Below, piece by piece: positions 57,389 to 64,000 of a stretch of 64,000 nucleotides of DNA. The first letter of the stretch is position 1, and every line of letters starts with the position of its first letter. The translations under genes and the position numbers were made by a program. The DNA is from Pardosa pseudoannulata (Eukaryota > Arthropoda > Arachnida > Araneae > Lycosidae), in the NCBI GenBank assembly GCA_032207245.1, contig CM063510.1, positions 43,742,556 to 43,806,555 on the forward strand, read 5' to 3'. The notes under the pieces are model-generated. The model was not told the DNA's origin and searched no databases. It saw nothing but the letters and a program-made list of their open reading frames with translations.

Positions 57389-57523
57389 GGGCTGGTCTCA
57401 CCAAAGTCGTTTAACGGCTAACCGTGATTAACCTATGGCACCAACCAATGGTGAGACGCAATTCTCAGTTTAAGCAGAGATGAATTGCAGTTAGAAGTTA
57501 AAAGACTTCGGTGAGAGCGGACC
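57389..57523. mobile_element. TTAA-flanked MITE, 135 bp
   Basis: TTAA at 57385-57388 and 57524-57527 flanks GGGCTGGTCTCACCAAAGTC and the inverse GGTCCGCTCTCACCGAAGTC (mostly matching, then TTTAAC on both sides). It interrupts a minisatellite unit cleanly. TTAA targets point to piggyBac or Kolobok transposases supplied in trans. Confidence 0.82.
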
Positions 57524-57557
57524 TTAATAATGATGATTTAATCATATTGATCTAAGT

Positions 57558-58059
57558 TAGGGATGGGCCAACTACGACCCATGGGCCAACTCCGGCCCGC
57601 CGGAAGTTTTTATCCGGCCCGCGGATAAATTTTAAGTTGTCGGTCCGAGGCAAATTAAAAGAAATATATATATTTATACATAATATATCCATCTCCTTTC
57701 CCACTTTGTTTAAATATTATATCCCAAATTTATTATCTCACGCCTAGAAGATCACCGGTATATTTGCTTCTTATATGTGAACAAGTGTTTTCAACTTTGA
57801 ACCTTAGAAAGAATAATTTCTGAAGTAGACTGACAGATGAGCCTTTAGCATCGTTCCTTAAAATCAGTACATCTCACTTCGAACCTCGGTATAAGGAACT
57901 TTTAAAAATGAAATCGCAATTTCATTCATCTCATTAACGTATTTAAACCGTTAAGTACTTGTATATAGTTTTTAAAATTTTAGAAAAATTTATCTTGGCC
58001 AGCCAAATTTATTTTCTTTCGATTTTTGGAACGCGGCCGAAAAAGTTTGTCCATCCCTG
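57558..58059 (+). mobile_element. hAT element, deleted, 502 bp
   Basis: Ends TAGGGATGGGCCAACTACG and (inverted) CAGGGATGGACAAACTTTTT, flanked by ATCTAAGT and GTCTAAGT (seven of eight). At about 57830-57930 a frame reads TDEPLASFLKISTSHFEPRY and ends KMKSQFHSSH. This resembles the carboxyl end of hAT transposases related to GTF2IRD2-like proteins (LTDEHL-x-S-x-LRI). The rest of the gene is absent. Confidence 0.8.
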
Positions 58060-58225
58060 GTCTAAGTGGTTTAAGAGTCTGAACTGAATTATGTTTTCTA
58101 GTGTTCAAGTATATTTAATAATGATGATTTAATCATCCTGGTGAAACTCAGGGTTATGGTTAAAAGTTATTATGCATTGAATGCTATTGTGTTCTAGAGT
58201 TCAAGTAAATTTAATAACGACCCAG

Positions 58226-59600
58226 ATGGAATTAATAAAACCTCACAACCGGATTAAAGTATTGTAAAGAATCAGTTTTTTAATTAAGTTTATCGGGGTT
58301 ACTAGGAATCGGACACTGGTTATATAAAACAGACCGCCTGACTTTACGATCTCGGATGTTTTCTGTGTGATTCATTTGATTTACTTATTTATTTGAGGCT
58401 CGGATGATGAAGGTAGGTGGATGAATCAAATTAATTTGTCCTATTTTTCTTAAAGATGACAGTTATATTTTGGCCGTTAGCTGTGACCACCTGCCATTCT
58501 TTACAAGCCAGCGCTCTCTCCTCGTGAAATTATTTATTCTACCGCTGAAATATTTTGCATAACATCTGCAGTGCTACAAGAAAGTGGGTTGCCGTTTTGC
58601 TTCATTCCCTTTATTTTGCGGTTCCAGTTACCCCATCTTATTATTTTTTTTTCTGCACGCGGGTGTTTTCGGTCGTACGGGAAAGAAGAGAGCAAAACCG
58701 GAAAAATTGACCGCGAAATGCCGGCGTTTTGCTGGCCGGGTCACGGCAGGCAGGCAGGTTATCGGTATGGAAGGTAGGCAGCTTTGGTTGATTTCTTCCG
58801 GAATGGACAGAATAAAGCGGGTCTCTGCTGGGATACCGATGCTAACCACCTGGCTGCATTCGCGAGGGAGAACTGGTTTACTCCTTTCGGTTTGCTAAGA
58901 GTGAGTGTGTGTGTGTGTGGGGGGGGGTCCGTCCACTCGAAGTTTGTTTGATAAAAGTCGATGGACGGAAGGTCAGTGCAGTGCTCGTGAAATAAACAGT
59001 TCGAGCTTTTATGGGGGCACTCGTAGATTTCAGAAAGTGGGTCGTAGGTTTATTTTTTCTCTCTATATTTTTTTTCTTAAATTATGCACATAAAAGCGTA
59101 CTGCGGGATACAAGTGAACTGGTTTGGATTTTATGAGAGTAAAATATTGAGAAATTTAAATTGCTTTTTTCTTTTGTTGAAATGGATTTATCGAATTAAG
59201 TGTGCTGGTAGAATATGCGTTCCTACAAGTAATGGGGTAAAAATTGAAGGAAATGGATTAAAAGTGTTCTAAAACCACCAAAATTTATAGTATAGAAAAC
59301 TGAATACTTTTCTATGAGTACCCGACATATTCACACATTATTTATTCATTCTAAGAAGCAAAACCAGTTCCTACATAAGTTTATTCGAATGCGTGGAATA
59401 AAAAAAATCGTTTAAACTTAAAAACTTTTTCTATTCACCAAAGCTTGACGGTAAAAAAAATATTTTTAACTGTACAAAATAAAACACGCCTTCTCTTTTA
59501 ATTCGCACTCTTTATTTTCCAAGTTAAATTTTTCAAAGAATAAATAAAACAAGTAGATTAATATCACAAGGGTTGAGAGGGGGTCTGCACACAACTGAGG
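58226..59600. other. unassigned DNA with a CpG-rich block
   Basis: From about 58560 to 59000 composition is balanced and CpG-bearing. Overlapping frames on both strands (58584-58898 plus, 58628-58849 minus) have no recognisable domain. A short GT run and G tract lie at 58903-58927. Confidence 0.3.
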
Positions 59601-59932
59601 TGGTTAAGGCATGGAAGACACCTTTGATTTCATATATGAAAACTTTTTTATTGTAATCCTTCTGTCCATGGCTATGCCATTTAGATATCCTTTGTTCTCA
59701 TATTTTGCCAACAAGCGTGGAGAATGTTATCAGACCAAGTTCTCGTCTAGGAGTGTCTTTTTTTGGCGTTGCTACCTAAGCAAATCTTCTTGTCTACTTC
59801 CGCGTTCAGCTTCGTTACTCTGTAGAGTTCTGCCCCATTGGGTGTCTTTCTCCTATTACGTTGTTGTTAAAGAGTTCCAATTATTTTTAATTATAACTCG
59901 CTTAATCCTTAACCACATTTTAAAACCTGACA
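59601..59932 (-). mobile_element. candidate solitary LTR, copy 2
   Basis: Homologous to 36519-36841 in the same orientation (shared GGCATGGAAGACAC, TCCATGGCTATGCCATTTAG, TTAATTATAACTCGCTTAAT). On the minus strand it begins TGTCAGG and ends CCTTAACCA and carries AATAAA. No target duplication seen. Confidence 0.45.
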
Positions 59933-60344
59933 TATATGTATATGTGTGTATGTATATATGTATATATATGTAATATTAAAATCCATTTATTTACGTATTT
60001 TAATATTAATTTAATAACTTTTGTTCATAAAGTAAGTTCGGGGTTTGCGCGGTAATTCTGATTTTTCCCTCCAGACACGCTATAGACTTAATTCAGCCTC
60101 TGTCTGTACTACATTAGCCAATAGTTAGAGCGTTCTCTTTAAATATGAGTATTTTTTATCACGTGATCAATTGTGCTTACGGATTATTCGTAGTCTTTTT
60201 ACCAGAAAAATCCCTACTTGGAAAGCGTATGTGCGGGATCACATTGTCTATGTGCACGTGGTTGTAAAAGTGTTTGCCTGTTATATGGATTTCTTGTCTC
60301 TTACCAGAAAAAAACTGTGTTGTGATTTTGAATGAGTCTCGCTC

Positions 60345-60345
<1 letters not shown>
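59933..60345. other. short unassigned stretch
   Basis: Nothing recognised beyond a short TATG-rich run at its start. Confidence 0.4.
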
Positions 60346-60349
<4 letters not shown>

Positions 60350-60395
<46 letters not shown>

Positions 60396-60437
60396 TATAT
60401 ACATACATACATATATATGTATATGTGTGTATATGTG

Positions 60438-60503
<66 letters not shown>

Positions 60504-60530
60504 TACATATATATACACATATATGTGTAT
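60350..60530. repeat. compound (CA)n(TA)n microsatellite with TATG variants
   Basis: CA run, TA run, then interrupted TA/TG/AC repeats. Confidence 0.92.
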
Positions 60531-60792
60531 CTGTGAAATATCAAAGCGTCTTCAGTGAGCACCGCTTGATGGCGTTCTTCACTATAGACTGTATATCTAT
60601 TTGATACCCGGGAGAGATGAGTTGGATTACGACAAGTGTACTGGTCGACGACTATGCTCAATCAAACCTTTTATGTTTAGTTGTTTTATTTTTATTAATT
60701 GGTGTTTTGTTCTCGTGTTTTGTGAAATAAATTTTCCATATATCATGCTAAATGTAATTATGAATATTTCCGGCTGTCCAAATCCTGCACAA

Positions 60793-60984
<192 letters not shown>

Positions 60985-61167
60985 AGCAAACATAACATGC
61001 ATTCATTTATTCATTTCTTTACTTTTTCATTGGTGTCTGTAGTCTAGTCTTTATTGTGTTTTATTTATGTTTCTGATTTTTAGCTTTATTTAATTCTATG
61101 ACTGTATGTATATTTATAAAACTGCATGTAGACGCTACCCATTCTCAGGAATAGAGTTATCTATACA

Positions 61168-61169
<2 letters not shown>

Positions 61170-61231
<62 letters not shown>
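61170..61231. repeat. (TA)n microsatellite
   Basis: Pure TA run at the left side of a Helitron-related stretch. Confidence 0.95.
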
Positions 61232-61234
<3 letters not shown>

Positions 61235-61690
61235 TTTTGTCTGTCTGTACTCGATAGACTCAAAAACCATACATCCAATCTCCGTGAAAATTTGGGAAAT
61301 TATTAGGTATATCCCTAGGAAGGTTTTTGTAAATTTTTCATGTTTGAAATCCATTCCTTCAGAACGTTTCATGTCATTATTCCAAGCATTATTTTCCCCG
61401 GTTAAACACAAAGGATTAACTTTTTAACTTATTGCATCATAACTGAGTGAAAGAAGCAATTTCTAGTAAAGTGACATCATTCTGTTAATCCCATATAATT
61501 GTATTAAGCGCAGTTTTCCTCGATTAAAAACAGGAGATTAAAATTTTCAATTTATCACATAATAAGTAGGTGAAAACGGTATTTTTTTTACCATTGTGAC
61601 GTCATTCCTTTAAACATCTCATTTATTCATTTATTATTTTATATTATTTAAACATCGTCTGCGCAGTATCAATTCGATTTGACCTGGAAA
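61232..61690 (+). mobile_element. diverged Helitron-related copy, opposite orientation
   Basis: The stretch CATTGTGACGTCATTCCTTT, AAACATCTCATTTATTCATT and ATTTAAACATCGTCTGCGC (about 61591-61665) is the reverse complement of the interior of the Helitron at 52583. The start (TTGTCTGTCTGT) recalls the GTTGTCTGTCC near that element's 5' end. The diagnostic 3' hairpin and CTAG were not found. Confidence 0.5.
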
Positions 61691-64000
61691 TTTAGATATA
61701 AAGAAGATTAACTTCCATTTCTATGTGACGCAAATTATAGCATTTTTATATAACAACTAATTTTAAATTTAATTCTTGGTTCATTTTTACGTTACAATGA
61801 AATGTTTATCAACAATATTCTAACCACAAAAAGTACAAATTTCATTGCCTCTCATGTGCAAATAAAACTTATCATTTTATATAGTTATCTTTATATTCAT
61901 ATGGTTGTCAGTATGAATGTGTGTTTCTGTTTCATACAAAACCATGTGGTTTGTCATAAATTTCCTCAATTTTGGACAACATTTACTATTACCAACAAAA
62001 TTAGCACTGTTGCTGTCAAAACCTCTGCTTCCTATTCTACCACTTAATATGTCAAGATCTATTAACGTTGTTAATCAATGTACAGTAGTAATACAGTAGT
62101 ATAAAAACTGAATATTGTTATAATACGCTTATAATAGAAATATGTAAATATACCAATGACTCGAACTGAACTGTGACGAATGTAGAGAGTTATGCACGAA
62201 AAAAAAATCTTTGTTTAAAAGTAATACATTAAGTTCACTGTCGCAAAGAACGGGCACACTTGATAATTTTCTAATACAATAGGATTTAATTTTAAAAATA
62301 ACTTGAAACGGTTAATTTTAATAGTTTTCAAAATAATGACGTCATATATATATAATACTACATTTATCTTCCATAAAATATTAATAAGAATTCTTTCAAT
62401 GTTTATCTTTTGGGCACATTCTTTCTGAGTTTACGAACCAGATGCTAGGAGGTTTTTTCTCGTTAGAGGTTTCACTGTGTGTAGGAAAAAATACCATCTC
62501 GTTATTTCGGTTCGAGGTTGTAGTTATAAGAAATACGAGGCGTGGTATATGCTGCTCTGTCATTACTACTGCGAAAGAGAAAAGCGAAAGTAGCCATTTT
62601 CTATCTGCGAAAAATAATTTACAGAAAAAATGGAAATCATTAAAAATGGAAGTGCAGGCATCTAATTTGTTTCAAAAATCTTTCACGGTCAGGAATAAAA
62701 AAAATATTTATCAATATTCAGGGATGGTTCGTAAAATGGAAGTAAATACCTGATTCGAACCAAAAAAGAACTATATCATTAAAACCTGACGTAATCGTGG
62801 TACCAGAAAGAAAATGATAGGAGGCATCATCACGGAGAGCAGTGTTTCGTTTGCAGATGTTGCCAAAGAAAGAAAAACTGAAACTATAAATACTGCAATA
62901 CTTCGAATAAAAACAGGCCTCCCCGTTTTCCCCGGATCGAGTGTGGTCTGTTTTGACGATCTTGACGTTCGTTATCGGGCCGTAATGAGAGGGCAAGGGG
63001 GGGGGGGGTACGCGCCAGTGAAACCAATTCGGTTGCTTCCAGACATCCGAAAGGGAGCTGTTTTCTTCCGTTGGTTGGCCAACCGTGTCGATACGGGGAG
63101 AGTGGTCGCAAACATCCCCTTCCCTCGGGTCGCATGATCTCGGAGGAAAAATACCTGACCTTTTTCGAATAGTTTGGTTGGTCATTCTGCTTATCGTAGA
63201 AGTTCCAACGGGGAGGACCATTTCTCATCTTATCTGATCTTAACCCAATGGACCGAACAACAAAAGAAAGACGGAATGGGGTGACTGGAAACCAACAGTC
63301 AGTGACGTAGCTAGCATAGGCATCGCCCCCTCCCTCTATCGTTACCCCCCTGCCAACAGTTATATTTCAGGCTGTCAAGAAAAATTGATTCCAAGATCAA
63401 GTCCATCCTTCTTCGTTATTTACAAATAAACGAAAATCTCCCACAAAAATTGCAGATGAATCCTGATCATGTGTTATTTGTTCATTACTCTCAATATAAA
63501 TAATTTGTCATTTTTACATAAGGAAAATTGTGTAGCGAAAATAAATAACGATAGTGGGTGTCACGTGATTTCGAATAGGTTCAAATAGAATGTCACACAA
63601 GCTTTAAATTTAACGATTAAGATGACGCCACAATGACTCTTAACTTCCCCTCAAAATTATCATCATCCTCTATCCTTAATTTCTCTACTTAAGTTTTCCT
63701 TTTCCTCTATTTTGTTAAACTTCCTACTTTTCATTTTAAAAATAATTTTTAAGAAAATAATAAAATTAAATAAAAATTACAAAAAAAAAATTATAAAACT
63801 TATAAAAATATTGGATGCTTGCATCCGCCAGAAACATTTGTTTAATACTTAAATTATTAGTATAAATTACTAAAACTATACTAATCTTTCTCTTTTTTCT
63901 TTCTTTTTACTTTCATTTAATTGTTTACTTAAATTCAGCTATTTAGGGCCCCTCATTATTTTTCCTTTTACTTTAAGACTTTATTCAGTCAAATTATTTT
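61691..64000. other. unassigned DNA to the window end
   Basis: AT-rich with a CpG-bearing, balanced block at about 62800-63230 where frames on both strands are open but unrecognised. AATGACGTCATATATATA near 62334 partly echoes the Helitron interior. No gene is supported. Confidence 0.35.

Larger units (their letters stand above)
57060..58225 (+). repeat. about 85-bp minisatellite interrupted by two transposons
   Basis: The unit order is AAGTAAATTTAATAATGATGA, TTTAATCATACTGATC, AAGTGGTTAAAAAATCA, GAATGCTGTTGTGTCCTAGT, ATTC. AGTGGTTAAA landmarks lie near 57083, 57162 (as TGTGGTTAAA), 57249 and 57333, spaced 84-87 bp. Further units continue after the MITE (57389-57523) and the hAT fragment (57558-58059) to about 58215. 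Confidence 0.8.

Overview
The window is AT-rich eukaryotic DNA, very probably from an arthropod genome and possibly a chelicerate such as a spider (the taxon is an inference with low confidence). The evidence is a single spliced animal exon, long stretches without genes, dense (TA)n and (CA)n microsatellites, and a mixed load of Tc1, mariner, pogo, hAT, Helitron and TTAA-target DNA transposons, tRNA-derived SINEs and solitary LTR-like copies. There are no bacterial-style operons. Most long open frames are either transposase remnants or translations of dinucleotide repeats.

The only host coding sequence I can support is the last coding exon of a COG6-like gene (Golgi tethering complex subunit), + strand, 891-1038. 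The rest is intergenic or intronic DNA built from layers of mobile elements.

Layout. 1-4 kb: COG6 3' end, one SINE. 4-14 kb: two 730-bp mariner deletion derivatives (4043-4772, 13462-14191), a hAT element with an 8-bp target duplication (10808-12424), several SINE pieces and a possible LTR. 15-19 kb: a Tc1 fragment, then a degenerate T-rich tandem array of about 170-bp units broken by two insertions, one of which has TTAA flanks. 19-30 kb: two piggyBac-like TTAA elements, a pogo element with an HTH-encoding remnant, and the most interesting locus: a piggyBac-like element split by a Tc1 element, whose transposase gene is itself split by a 2,077-bp transposon carrying a protein of no transposon family known to me. 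30-41 kb: another TTAA element, a second hAT copy, a deleted Tc1, and a solitary LTR. 41-50 kb: compound microsatellites, SINEs, a foldback repeat, a clean 78-bp minisatellite and a pogo element with a hAT-like insert. 51-64 kb: a tandem duplication carrying SINEs, two non-autonomous Helitrons with a third diverged copy, SINEs with clear target duplications, and an 85-bp minisatellite hosting a TTAA MITE and a hAT fragment.

How the parts relate: nearly all transposase genes here are broken, so the short elements were presumably moved in trans by enzymes encoded elsewhere. The SINEs carry tRNA-like A and B boxes and would depend on a LINE that is not present in the window. Several intact target duplications (TA, TAA, TTAA, 4 bp, 8 bp, 12-13 bp) let insertion order be read directly.
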